Source: CAVRCT01 sp963719645 (GTDB lineage: Bacteria > Pseudomonadota > Gammaproteobacteria > DSM-16500). Taken from it: a stretch of DNA of 64,000 nucleotides. Below, piece after piece: positions 42,835 to 51,452 of the stretch. A model generated the notes under the pieces. That model was not told the origin of the DNA and searched no databases. It saw nothing but the letters and a program-made list of their open reading frames with translations. How positions within the stretch are numbered: the stretch's first letter is position 1; the number at the start of each line of letters is the position of its first letter. A program made the position numbers and the translations under genes. The stretch covers positions 372,001 through 436,000 of the forward strand of contig CAVRCT010000007.1 of assembly GCA_963719645.1 (NCBI GenBank), in the 5' to 3' direction.

Positions 42835-43770
42835 ATGAAAGATACTAAATGGCAAAGTATGTTTAAAATCGTGCAACAACATTCAAGCATTGCGTATCCT
42901 AAATATTTATTTGGTTACCAATTTATTTTTCTAAAAAGATTTATACTAGACAACATACTGGTCTTTTCTTTTCAACTGATAGGTTTGCAAATTACTACCT
43001 TAGCAACACAGTCGGTTATTTGGTATGCCGCAGGTACTGCGGTTGCATTTACTTTTTTTTACGGCGAACGTGTTTTATTTGGAATTTGGTTAGGTAGTTT
43101 TTTTGCTTATCATTCGGCACACTTTCCCAGTTGGGCTGCTATGCAAAGTGCAACAGTCTGCACGTTGGAAATAAGCGTGTTGTACCATGTAAGTCAGCGA
43201 TTTGTGAGCCCAACATTGTTTTTTGATCAAGCGAATAAGTTGCTGAAATTTATTCTACTGAGTCTGTTAGTTACATTCGTGAGCAGCCTATGGTTAGAGA
43301 CTATTGTTTTTAGTTTGATGCCATCAATTAGATCGCCTTTATGGGTAGTATTGAATGCATGGTTAGCCAATTTGAATGGGATTTTTATTTTTGCCTCTGC
43401 CGCTATGATGTTAGATTATTATTTTTTGCAAACAACAAAATTCAAAGCGCTTTTTCAGAAAAAATGGCTTTGTGTATATGGCCTATTATCTTTATTAACA
43501 ATCATCTTGCTCTTGTCGCATTCTCATTGGAAAATACTTTTATTGGCAATCGCAATATTTTTAATAATTAGCAGCATCAATATCTTTTTTGGCTGGCACA
43601 ATGGAGTGATGGCAACATTTTTAGTCGGTTTATTATTGAGTTTACCGATGCATCATGAGGGTTATGTCATCCTATCTTTTCAAATCTTTTTATGCATGTT
43701 GATTTTTACTTGTTTTTTTCCTATCGCTGTCAGAACAAATGCTGATAGTGATGTAAGTATCATTCTATAA
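42835..43770 (+). CDS. Stand-alone MASE1-type membrane sensor domain
   Basis: Integral membrane protein of 311 aa with eight or so hydrophobic helices. The segment VIWYAAGTAVAFTFFYGERV and GIWLGSFFAYH resemble MASE1 (IWPPTGIALA....GIFLGAF). MASE1 normally precedes a kinase, GGDEF or other output domain; here the protein ends after the last helix with no cytoplasmic domain. It may signal through a partner or be a remnant. AAAGGA lies 5 nt before the ATG. It has more A/T at third positions than nearby housekeeping genes, suggesting acquisition. Confidence 0.65.
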   Translation: MKDTKWQSMFKIVQQHSSIAYPKYLFGYQFIFLKRFILDNILVFSFQLIGLQITTLATQSVIWYAAGTAVAFTFFYGERVLFGIWLGSFFAYHSAHFPSWAAMQSATVCTLEISVLYHVSQRFVSPTLFFDQANKLLKFILLSLLVTFVSSLWLETIVFSLMPSIRSPLWVVLNAWLANLNGIFIFASAAMMLDYYFLQTTKFKALFQKKWLCVYGLLSLLTIILLLSHSHWKILLLAIAIFLIISSINIFFGWHNGVMATFLVGLLLSLPMHHEGYVILSFQIFLCMLIFTCFFPIAVRTNADSDVSIIL

Positions 43771-43778
43771 ACCAATTG

Positions 43779-44245
43779 TCAAAAGACCCTAAGGCTATTG
43801 TTCTTAATTTTGAGGTAAAACCGAGATAATAAAGCAATCCCGGCACTGGTAATGCCAACGGTTAAACCATACCAAATGCCAAGCGGCCCTCGATGAAAAT
43901 AAAATGCGAAGCAATAAGCGCTGCAAAAACCCAGCAACCAGTAACATCTAATACTTAATAACATTGGCACAAACGTATCTTTTATTCCGCGTAATGCACC
44001 ATTGGCAATGGCTTGCACCACATCAAAACATTGGAAAAACGCAGCGGCGATGATAAATGAAACGGTTAATGAGCGGACGGCCTCTGTCTGAGGGGCGGTG
44101 CCTAAAAAACATTGTGCTAAAAAATCAGGCATTAAGAGAAAGATAATATCGTGTCAATTAATTGCATCCCTTTTTGTGCGATAAACGCAGCCATCAGAGG
44201 CAATGCAACTTGGGTAATCGATTTGACTTCGTGGAGTTTGATCAT
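43779..44245 (-). pseudogene. MATE-family efflux pump, internally deleted
   Basis: Minus-strand reading from ATG 44245 gives MIKLHEVKSITQVALPLMAA..., the start of a MATE transporter, and stops after ~35 residues. A frame starting at 44132 (117 aa) then encodes only the C-terminal membrane helices (SFIIAAAFFQCFDVVQAIANGALRG onward). Intact MATE proteins have ~450 residues and 12 helices, so about 300 central residues are missing. The 117-aa ORF is not a complete gene. Confidence 0.75.
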
Positions 44246-44343
44246 AGAGTCAGAAGAGGGAGTCAGTTAAATTTAAGAGAGCTTATCATCATGTGATCCG
44301 GATTGCGATCAAGTGTTTTCCATTGTTGGCTAATGAGTATTGC

Positions 44344-44581
44344 TTTTTATACAAATCCCCCTTGTTCCCCCCTTTTTCAAATGGCGTTGTTGCGTAATTT
44401 ACAGAGTCAGCTTAGTGTCGTGCCAGCGTGCTTTTAGCTGGCATCCAGGTTTGCTCTTAATAAAATTTATATAGTCATAAATTGAGCAAACCTGGATGCC
44501 AGCTAAAAGCACGCTGGCACGACACTAAGCTGACTTTGTAAATTACGCAACAACGCTCTTTGGAAAAGGGGGAACAAGGGG
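44344..44581. repeat. Element F palindrome with element G as its centre
   Basis: The left arm (44344-44402, atacaaatcccccttgttcc... to gcgttgttgcgtaattta) is mirrored at 44535-44581. The centre 44406-44534 is itself a near-perfect palindrome (gtcagcttagtgtcgtgcca... and complement). Confidence 0.85.
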
Positions 44582-44818
44582 CAATGGCACTAGCTTAAGA
44601 ACTGTCGTCCCGGAATTTACTGGCGCTTAATGAGCGCTTTTTGCGAATTTAGCGCCAGTTAATGTCCGGGATCCATTTTGCTTAAAGCATATAAGTTAAA
44701 AGCAAGAGGGCGATAAATTGAAGATGGATCCCGGACATTAAGTAGCTCTAAACGAGCAAAAGGCGCTCGTTAAGAGCTACTAAATTCCGGGACGACAGTC
44801 CTTAAGCTAGTGCCATTG
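44582..44818. mobile_element. Element H: 237-bp palindromic element inserted in element F
   Basis: Terminal inverted repeats caatggcactagcttaag.. / ..cttaagctagtgccattg extend ~40 bp to taaattccgggacgacagt. The interior also pairs (gatcccggacatta). The flanks are an exact 11-bp direct repeat, ggaacaagggg, at 44571-44581 and 44819-44829, the mark of insertion into the right arm of element F. No coding capacity. The whole gap 44246-44865 consists of these nested elements plus short unique stretches. Confidence 0.8.
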
Positions 44819-44865
44819 GGAACAAGGGGGATTTGTCTAAAAAGAAGAAGTTCTGATTCAATATA

Positions 44866-44894
44866 TTGTAAAAAATCACTATTTCTCATATGAT
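44866..44894 (+). promoter_or_regulatory. Promoter of the kdp operon
   Basis: TTGTAA (44866-44871), 17-bp spacer, TATGAT (44889-44894). The start point would be near 44901, 25 nt before the first small ORF. Confidence 0.6.
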
Positions 44895-44925
44895 AAAACC
44901 ATCAAAATTTCAGAAGGAGTCTGAA

Positions 44926-45021
44926 ATGAATCTCACGCTTGGGCTGTTCTTCCTGTTCCTCCTCGGTATTTTTGCAATGGGACTCTGCTATTTATTTCTG
45001 AAAGCATGCGACAAAATTTAA
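44926..45021 (+). CDS. 31-aa membrane peptide leading the kdp operon
   Basis: MNLTLGLFFLFLLGIFAMGL then CYLFLKACDKI: one hydrophobic helix with a short basic/polar end. AAGGAG lies 6 nt before the ATG, a near-ideal ribosome-binding site. kdpF follows 10 nt after the stop. Similar ~30-residue peptides precede kdpF in other proteobacteria and are sometimes annotated as potassium-transport-related; their role is unknown. Confidence 0.65.
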   Translation: MNLTLGLFFLFLLGIFAMGLCYLFLKACDKI

Positions 45022-45031
45022 AGGTGAATAA

Positions 45032-45112
45032 ATGATTTATTTAACCGGTATGGTCGTCCTCTTCATTTTTATTTACTTGGTCTTAACCCTGATTCGCCCG
45101 GAATGGTTTTAA
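45032..45112 (+). CDS. kdpF: K+-transporting ATPase subunit KdpF
   Basis: 26-aa single-helix peptide MIYLTGMVVLFIFIYLVLTL then IRPEWF; the ending RPExF is characteristic of KdpF, which stabilises KdpFABC. AGGTG lies before the ATG, and kdpA begins 18 nt after the stop. Confidence 0.85.
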   Translation: MIYLTGMVVLFIFIYLVLTLIRPEWF

Positions 45113-45130
45113 TTGAAAAGGAGTTTCTAA

Positions 45131-46951
45131 GTGTTTACGCAAATTTGGTTGCTGCCATTCGCATTACTCCTAACGGCTGTCGTTATCTCGTTTCCACTGA
45201 GTCGCTATCTGGCATGGATCATGGATGGAAAATATCAACCGTTGCCACTGATGAAGTGGTTCGAAAAAAAATTAAATAGCGGTGAACAAAGTTGGCAGCA
45301 ATATATGATGTCATTGCTGATCTTCAACACGCTCTTATTTGTTTTTGGGTATCTTATCTTAGCGTTGCAACCTTGGCTGCCGCTGAATCCCGATGGCAAA
45401 ACATTGTTAGCACCCAGTGCCATCTTTAACAGCGTTGCATCCTTCATGACGAATACCGATTTGCAACATTATGCAGGCGATCAACAGTTATCGAATTTTA
45501 GTCAGATTTTTTTTGGCATCACCAATCTGTTTATTTCAGCAGCGATTGGCTTCAGTGCGTTAGCGGTAGTCATTCGCGCGTTACGCAGTGACAAGACAGT
45601 GGGGAATTTCTTTCTCGATATGTGGCGCATTGTTGTTTATATGTTTTTGCCACTCGCATTTTTATTTGCTGTTATCTTTATTCAGCAAGGCAGTCCCATG
45701 ACGTTCAAAAGTGCTTATCAAGCGACGACGCTTGAACAAGGTGCGATGGGGATGACAGATCAAGGTGTTGCAAAACCACAACACATTGTCGTCGGTCCTG
45801 TTGCTGCATTTGAAGCCATGAAAATGTTAGGCACGAATGGCGGTGGTTTTTATGGCATGAATTCAGCCCATCCCTTCGAAAATCCAACGGCGATCACCAA
45901 TTTTTTTAATACGCTGGCGATGATGATTTTTCCATTTGCATTGGTGCTGATGTATGGTCGAATGGTAGGGCAACTACAACATGGTGTGGTTATTTATAGT
46001 GTGATGTTGATAATGATGGTGTGTACCATCGCGTGGACAATTCATTTTGATACACTCAAACCTAATCCCGCATTGACCCATCATTTGGCAAGATCATTTA
46101 CCCTATCTGATTTAACAACCGAAAAAACGCAAATTAATTTGCCAATGATTTCAGCATTACCCGTGGATCAACACTTAGGAAACTTGGAAGGCAAAGAAAT
46201 GCGTTTCGGCACCTCGGCCGGTGCAACGTTTGCTGCACTCACCACCGATGTGACATGCGGTGCCGTCAATGCAGAATCAGATAGTTTAAATCCATTAGCA
46301 GCCATGGCACCTCTGGTGGGCATGTGGCTCAATTGTATTTTTGGCGGGAAAGGGGTGGGCATGATCAATATGCTTATGTTTGTCATCATCGGTATTTTCT
46401 TAGCGGGAATGATGGTGGGTCGCACCCCAGAATACCTCGGTAAAAAAATAGAAGGCCGTGAAGTGAAGCTCGTGATCATTGGGTTGTTAGTTCATCCCTT
46501 AATGATTTTATTACCGGTCGGATTTTTCGCGGCAACGGCATGGGGCATGAATGCAATTAGTAATCCGGGCGCACATGGTTTTTCTCAAATGCTTTATCAA
46601 TTTTCGTCAGCCTCCGCAAACAATGGATCTGCGTTTGATGGCTTGAATGTGACATATGGATTTTGGAATAATCCAAATCCTGCACCAGAAGCCATTTATT
46701 GGGATATTGCAACAGGGCTGGTGATGATATTAAGTCGCTTTTTACCGATTATTGCAATGGTTGCGATGGCAGCGTTTCTCGGCCAAAAAAAATCGAGTCC
46801 ATTCGGCATTGGCACCCTGCGGGTAGACACTATCACGTTCGGTATTTTATTACTCGGCACAATCTTTATTGTGGGCGCATTATTGTTTTTACCTGTTGCA
46901 GTCCTTGGGCCAGTTGCAGAGCATCTCGGACCCATACCATTTGGTGGCTAA
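45131..46951 (+). CDS. kdpA: K+-transporting ATPase subunit KdpA
   Basis: Potassium channel-like subunit that selects and translocates K+. The 606-aa product is slightly longer than the usual ~560, with about ten membrane segments. Selectivity-filter-like loops include TNTDLQHYAGD, TNGGGFYGMNSAHPFENP and FGTSAGATFAALTTDVTCG. The start is GTG, with AAGGAG 8 nt upstream; the N-terminus MFTQIWLLPFALLLTAVV is a normal first helix. Confidence 0.97.
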   Translation: MFTQIWLLPFALLLTAVVISFPLSRYLAWIMDGKYQPLPLMKWFEKKLNSGEQSWQQYMMSLLIFNTLLFVFGYLILALQPWLPLNPDGKTLLAPSAIFNSVASFMTNTDLQHYAGDQQLSNFSQIFFGITNLFISAAIGFSALAVVIRALRSDKTVGNFFLDMWRIVVYMFLPLAFLFAVIFIQQGSPMTFKSAYQATTLEQGAMGMTDQGVAKPQHIVVGPVAAFEAMKMLGTNGGGFYGMNSAHPFENPTAITNFFNTLAMMIFPFALVLMYGRMVGQLQHGVVIYSVMLIMMVCTIAWTIHFDTLKPNPALTHHLARSFTLSDLTTEKTQINLPMISALPVDQHLGNLEGKEMRFGTSAGATFAALTTDVTCGAVNAESDSLNPLAAMAPLVGMWLNCIFGGKGVGMINMLMFVIIGIFLAGMMVGRTPEYLGKKIEGREVKLVIIGLLVHPLMILLPVGFFAATAWGMNAISNPGAHGFSQMLYQFSSASANNGSAFDGLNVTYGFWNNPNPAPEAIYWDIATGLVMILSRFLPIIAMVAMAAFLGQKKSSPFGIGTLRVDTITFGILLLGTIFIVGALLFLPVAVLGPVAEHLGPIPFGG

Positions 46952-46966
46952 AAAGGAATTGATATT

Positions 46967-49111
46967 ATGACGAAAGGAATAATACCCGACGAGTTTGTTC
47001 AGATTACTCAACAAGCCGTGCGACGGGTTAAACGTCGTGCCTTATTTGAAAGAGAAACCTCAATCGCTGCGCTGAAACGAGCATTTGTGATGTTGCGTCC
47101 AGATCTACAATGGACGAACCCAGTAATGTTTGTCGTGGAGGTTGGATCTCTATTAATTCTGCTGTACATCTTGCAAATGAGTTGGGGTGAGAAAACAACA
47201 AATGTACCCATGAGTTATTTTGTTGCGCTCGATGTTTGGTTGTTTCTCACGGTGTTATTTGCAAATTTTGCCACCGCACTTGCCGAAGCGCGCGGCAAGG
47301 CACAAGCAGATTCACTGCGTAAAACACGCAAAGACACGTTAGCGTTTCGGCAAAAAAATGATGGTTCACTCGAAGAAATATCTTCTGCTTATTTAAAACG
47401 CGGAGATAAAGTGGTGGTGACTGCCGGTCAAGTCATTCCAGGTGACGGTGAAATTATTGAAGGAGTTGCTTACGTCGATGAATCCGCAGTGACAGGTGAA
47501 TCGGCACCGGTGATCCGTGAAGCGGATGGCGATCGCTCCGGTGTGACTGGCGGTACGCGAGTATTGTCTGATCGCATTGTCGTTGCCATCACAGGCAGCA
47601 AAGGGGATTCTTTTCTCGATCGCATGATCGCCTTAGTCGAAGGTGCGATTCGCCAACGCAGTCCAAATGAAATTGCATTAACGCTGATTTTATCGGCATT
47701 TACGTTAATTTTTTTAATTGTAGTCGTGCCTTTATGGCCAATTTCTTATAACGTCGAACACTACATGACTCAGTATCTTGGCTTGAGTGCGCCCTTAAAA
47801 AGTTTAGGTACCGATGTGCCGACATTAATTGCGTTACTGGTTTGTCTCATTCCAACGACGATTGGTGCATTGTTATCTGCAATTGGTATTGCCGGAATGG
47901 ATAGAGCACTGCAAGCGAATATTCTTGCAAACAGTGGCAAAGCAGTTGAGCTTGCCGGCGATGTGGATATTGTCTTACTCGATAAAACCGGTACCATCAC
48001 CCTCGGTAATCGAAATGCCACGGAAATTATTCCGCTAGAGAAATATAGTTTTGATGAAGTGGCATTAATGGCAGCACAAGCGTCTTTTGCAGATCACACG
48101 CCGGAAGGAAAAAGTATTTTAAAATTATACGAAGGCAAACTGTTAAAAGAAACGCATGTGCCAGAGGGCGCTAAGTTTATTCCTTTTTCAGCACAAACGC
48201 GCATGAGCGGTGTGGATTTACCGGAGGGTAAAAAAATTCGGAAAGGTGCACCCGATGCCATTGTTAAATTGGTGAGAGAGACGGGTGGCAGTGTTCCCGC
48301 GGATTTGGATGCCAGTGTCGATCGCATTGCTTCGAAAGGATCGACGCCATTACTGATTGCCACGGGCAATGTGATTATTGGTTTGGTGGTGTTAGAGGAT
48401 ATTTTAAAACCATTAATTCATGAGCGCTTTGCGCGTCTGAGAATGATGGGACTGCGCACCGTCATGATCACCGGAGATAATCCGCGTACGGCTGCAGCGA
48501 TTGCAGCGCAAGCGGGTGTTGATGATTATCTTGCTGAAGCAACACCTGCGCGTAAATTAGAATATATTCGTGAGCAACAAGCAGAAGGCAGATTGGTTGC
48601 GATGATGGGTGATGGCACGAATGATGCGCCTGCGCTTGCACAAGCCGATGTGGCCATGGCGATGAATGCGGGTACAGAAGCGGCAAAAGAAGCGGCTAAC
48701 ATGGTGGATTTAGACAGTGATCCGACGAAGTTAATTGAGGTGGTTGAAATTGGTAAACAGCTGTTAATTACCCGCGGTGCGTTAACTACGTTCTCAATTG
48801 CCAATGATGTTGCAAAATATTTTGCAATTATCCCTGCGTTATTTGCGAGTACATTACCTTGGTTGGGCGTGATGGATGTCATGCATTTACATTCACCTAC
48901 TTCAGCGATTTTATCGGCAGTCATTTTTAATGCTTTAATTATTCCTGCGTTGATTCCGATTGCATTAGTCGGTATTCGTTATCGACCACTGGGTGCAGAT
49001 GCTTTGTTGCGGCGCAATTTATTGATTTGGGGATTAGGCGGAATTATTTTACCGTTTATTGGAATTAAGTTAATTGACATGCTGATGGTGACGTTGAATT
49101 TTGTGAATTAA
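46967..49111 (+). CDS. kdpB: K+-transporting ATPase subunit KdpB
   Basis: P-type ATPase engine of the Kdp pump. The 714-aa product is ~30 residues longer than E. coli KdpB owing to an N-terminal extension. It has the actuator TGES (ESAVTGESAPV), the phosphorylated Asp339 in DKTGTITLG, the nucleotide-domain KGAPDAI segment, and MMGDGTNDAPALAQADV of the P domain. AAGGA lies before the ATG, 15 nt after kdpA. Confidence 0.97.
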   Translation: MTKGIIPDEFVQITQQAVRRVKRRALFERETSIAALKRAFVMLRPDLQWTNPVMFVVEVGSLLILLYILQMSWGEKTTNVPMSYFVALDVWLFLTVLFANFATALAEARGKAQADSLRKTRKDTLAFRQKNDGSLEEISSAYLKRGDKVVVTAGQVIPGDGEIIEGVAYVDESAVTGESAPVIREADGDRSGVTGGTRVLSDRIVVAITGSKGDSFLDRMIALVEGAIRQRSPNEIALTLILSAFTLIFLIVVVPLWPISYNVEHYMTQYLGLSAPLKSLGTDVPTLIALLVCLIPTTIGALLSAIGIAGMDRALQANILANSGKAVELAGDVDIVLLDKTGTITLGNRNATEIIPLEKYSFDEVALMAAQASFADHTPEGKSILKLYEGKLLKETHVPEGAKFIPFSAQTRMSGVDLPEGKKIRKGAPDAIVKLVRETGGSVPADLDASVDRIASKGSTPLLIATGNVIIGLVVLEDILKPLIHERFARLRMMGLRTVMITGDNPRTAAAIAAQAGVDDYLAEATPARKLEYIREQQAEGRLVAMMGDGTNDAPALAQADVAMAMNAGTEAAKEAANMVDLDSDPTKLIEVVEIGKQLLITRGALTTFSIANDVAKYFAIIPALFASTLPWLGVMDVMHLHSPTSAILSAVIFNALIIPALIPIALVGIRYRPLGADALLRRNLLIWGLGGIILPFIGIKLIDMLMVTLNFVN

Positions 49112-49146
49112 TTGAAAAATCCGCGTGCAGAGCAGAAGAGGGAATT

Positions 49147-50124
49147 ATGGTTGTCAAAACGTTATCTAAGAGTTTGTTTTTGTTAATGACGCTGGTTGTG
49201 ATTACGTGTGTGATGTATCCCTTGTCACTTTGGTTAGTGGGACAAACATTTTTTCCGTTTCAAGCGAATGGCAGTATTCTTTATGATGCGGAGAATAAGC
49301 CGATCGGTTCAAAACTGATTGCTCAGCCATTTACGAAAGATGACTATTTCCAACCGCGGCCATCTGCCGCTTCTTATGATGCCTCGGCGTCTGCTTCCTC
49401 TGCATTGGCTGCGTCAAATTATGCGTTGCGTGATCGTGTTGCGCGGACAGTGGGGGCGATTGCAATGTATCAAAATGGCAAGTCGGTGGCGCCCGATGTG
49501 GAAAAATGGTTTCAACAAAATAAATATCAAGATCAAACCGGCATTGTTACGCAGTGGGCAACATTGCACAATTCACTTGCGCAAGCTTGGGTGAGCGCAG
49601 ATCCAACGCACGCGGCATTTATTAATGCGTGGGCTAAGATACATCCTGCGGTGGTGACGCAATTTGTCAAAGATAACCCGAGTATTACGTCACCTCAAGC
49701 CAGTGATTTAGCGGTTGTGTTTTTTCAATCCTTTTCAAAAGAGAATTCGGGAAAATTTCCGTCAATGGTCAATGGCAAAATAGTTGCAGTGAATTCTGGC
49801 ATAGATATTCAAACTATTTTCTTTGATATGTGGCGGCAAGCGCATCCGGATGAATTGCTGAAATGGATTCCGGGTGATTTAGTGACGACATCCGCCTCAG
49901 GACTTGATCCGGATATTTCACTGCAAAATGCGGAGTTTCAATTGGATAGAGTCGCGGCGACATGGGCGAGTCATTTAAAACGGAATCCCATCGATGTGCG
50001 CAATGAAATCGAACAAATCATTCAAGCGAATGTACAAGCGCCGTTTGGCGGCTTGGTTGGTGAAAAATTTGTGAATGTATTGGAATTGAATTTGGCATTG
50101 CGGAAAAAATTGGGTGGGGTGTGA
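49147..50124 (+). CDS. kdpC: K+-transporting ATPase subunit KdpC, long form
   Basis: Periplasmic-side subunit of KdpFABC with one N-terminal helix. The product is 325 aa against ~190 in E. coli. The normal start (YPLSLWLVGQTFFPFQANGS...FQPRPSAASYDAS) and end (TTSASGLDPDISLQNAEFQL...VNVLELNLAL) are separated by a ~120-residue insertion (~residues 118-238, VEKWFQQNKYQ...FFDMWRQAHPDE). I recall a long KdpC subfamily with a similar insertion, so this is probably genuine. No kdpD/kdpE follows; regulation must lie elsewhere. Confidence 0.93.
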   Translation: MVVKTLSKSLFLLMTLVVITCVMYPLSLWLVGQTFFPFQANGSILYDAENKPIGSKLIAQPFTKDDYFQPRPSAASYDASASASSALAASNYALRDRVARTVGAIAMYQNGKSVAPDVEKWFQQNKYQDQTGIVTQWATLHNSLAQAWVSADPTHAAFINAWAKIHPAVVTQFVKDNPSITSPQASDLAVVFFQSFSKENSGKFPSMVNGKIVAVNSGIDIQTIFFDMWRQAHPDELLKWIPGDLVTTSASGLDPDISLQNAEFQLDRVAATWASHLKRNPIDVRNEIEQIIQANVQAPFGGLVGEKFVNVLELNLALRKKLGGV

Positions 50125-50230
50125 TGTTGCGTGATTTCTATTTATTTTAAGCGCTCTCAAAGAACTTCGATGCAAGCGGTTGATTTTTTGTAACCGCCCG
50201 CGTAGGTCTCTATAAAGAAAAATTTAAATT

Positions 50231-50365
50231 TTTTTATACAAATCCCCCTTGTTCCCCCTTTTTCAAAGTGGGAGACCTGCTAAGCAGCTTTCACTATTAA
50301 AACACAGAGCTGTTTAGAAGGTCTCCCACTTTGAAAAAGGGGAACAAGGGGGATTTGTATAAAAA
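50231..50365. repeat. Element F palindrome with a third type of centre
   Basis: Arms tttttatacaaatccccctt... and complement, 50231-50276 and 50319-50365, around gacctgctaagcagctttcac...gctgtttagaaggtc. It lies between kdpC and the ankyrin gene. 50413-50442 again resembles a decayed element H end. Nothing gene-like is seen in 50125-50447. Confidence 0.85.
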
Positions 50366-50447
50366 GAAGAAGTTCTTATTCGATGTTTATCCCTCTTTTT
50401 TCGGGAGTTGAAGTACTCAAGATGACAGCCCTTTCTTAAACGACAGA

Positions 50448-51251
50448 TTACGAACGGCGATATGTTTTACAAACAGCGCCATTTGCTCTAAGAACTTTTT
50501 CGACGTCATCAAGATGCTGCATTTCATTTGCTTGTTCGTCTCTACTCGTCATGTAGTCTGTTTTGCTAAAATCTTTGGATTGCAGAGTGATATCGAGAGG
50601 TGTGTCGCCTGTGCTCTTAGCTGAGTTTACGTCTGCTTTGTGCTCTAATAACAAGCGTAATATTGTCATGGCATCTGAGTGAGTTTCTTTATATTTTTTG
50701 CGCAATGAGACATAATGCAACGCTCTGCTACCAAGTTGATCGACGCTATTTGGATCGATTTTGGCCGCAAGCAGTTTTGCGCACAATGTAGTGGATGAGT
50801 TAGATACAACTTGTGCAAAGCAACCACCTATTCCTTTGAGCTCGCTCACATTGCATTTTGCCTCTAACAGTAAGTCAAGATGTGTTCCAAGTCGTCCTTC
50901 TCCCCCGGCTAGTAACATAGATACAATTTGTGCTTCTTCATATAGTTTAGAATTGATTAAGTCTTTTGCCTTTTCCAGCATGGCTTCATATTTTTTCAGA
51001 CCATTTTGGCGTTCGGTAGCCGTACTCTGTTTTTTCAAGTAATCAAAAAAGAGGGAAGAGATATCGTAAGTAAAAAGGAATGTTCTGAGAGAGCCACGAA
51101 GTTTGTCTCTCAGGTCTTTCAAATTATTTAACACAATATTGAAAAGGTCAGCATCCTGTTTTTCTATGGCATTAACAAAAATCTGAAATAGAAATTGATC
51201 CCCTGTCAGTTCGGAACTTCCTAAATTTCGCGATGAAGATGCGCTTGTCAT
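50448..51251 (-). CDS. Ankyrin-repeat protein
   Basis: The 267-aa product has an N-terminal ~110 residues of helices, then ankyrin-like repeats. The clearest is LGSRALHYVSLRKKYKETHSDAMTILRLLLEHKADVNSAKS followed by TGDTPLDITLQS (~residues 175-225), with a weaker upstream copy (LLEAKCNVSELKGIGG...CAKLLAAKIDPNSVD). Ends with ...KVLRANGAVC. Ankyrin proteins bind other proteins and are frequent among secreted effectors of Legionella, Coxiella and Rickettsiales; secretion is unproven. GAGG lies before the ATG. Monocistronic. Confidence 0.85.
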   Translation of the reverse strand: MTSASSSRNLGSSELTGDQFLFQIFVNAIEKQDADLFNIVLNNLKDLRDKLRGSLRTFLFTYDISSLFFDYLKKQSTATERQNGLKKYEAMLEKAKDLINSKLYEEAQIVSMLLAGGEGRLGTHLDLLLEAKCNVSELKGIGGCFAQVVSNSSTTLCAKLLAAKIDPNSVDQLGSRALHYVSLRKKYKETHSDAMTILRLLLEHKADVNSAKSTGDTPLDITLQSKDFSKTDYMTSRDEQANEMQHLDDVEKVLRANGAVCKTYRRS

Positions 51252-51452
51252 AATGCTGCCTCGTTGTTTGAAACGACTGGTCTGGATAAATCGCTCACTC
51301 AGTTGTTTTTATTGCTTTAAGAGCTGACTTTAAAATGTACATGGCGCGCAATCTACCATAAAATGATTGATATTAGCAACCTGTCGCCGCCATCTTTTAA
51401 TGGATAATGTGTTACAATTTGCCTCTTTTTGGTAACTCACTAACGATAACAG

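Noticed and set aside
43779..44132. 117-aa ORF as an intact small membrane protein
   Set aside because: It is the C-terminal piece of a MATE transporter whose N-terminal piece is still readable just upstream.
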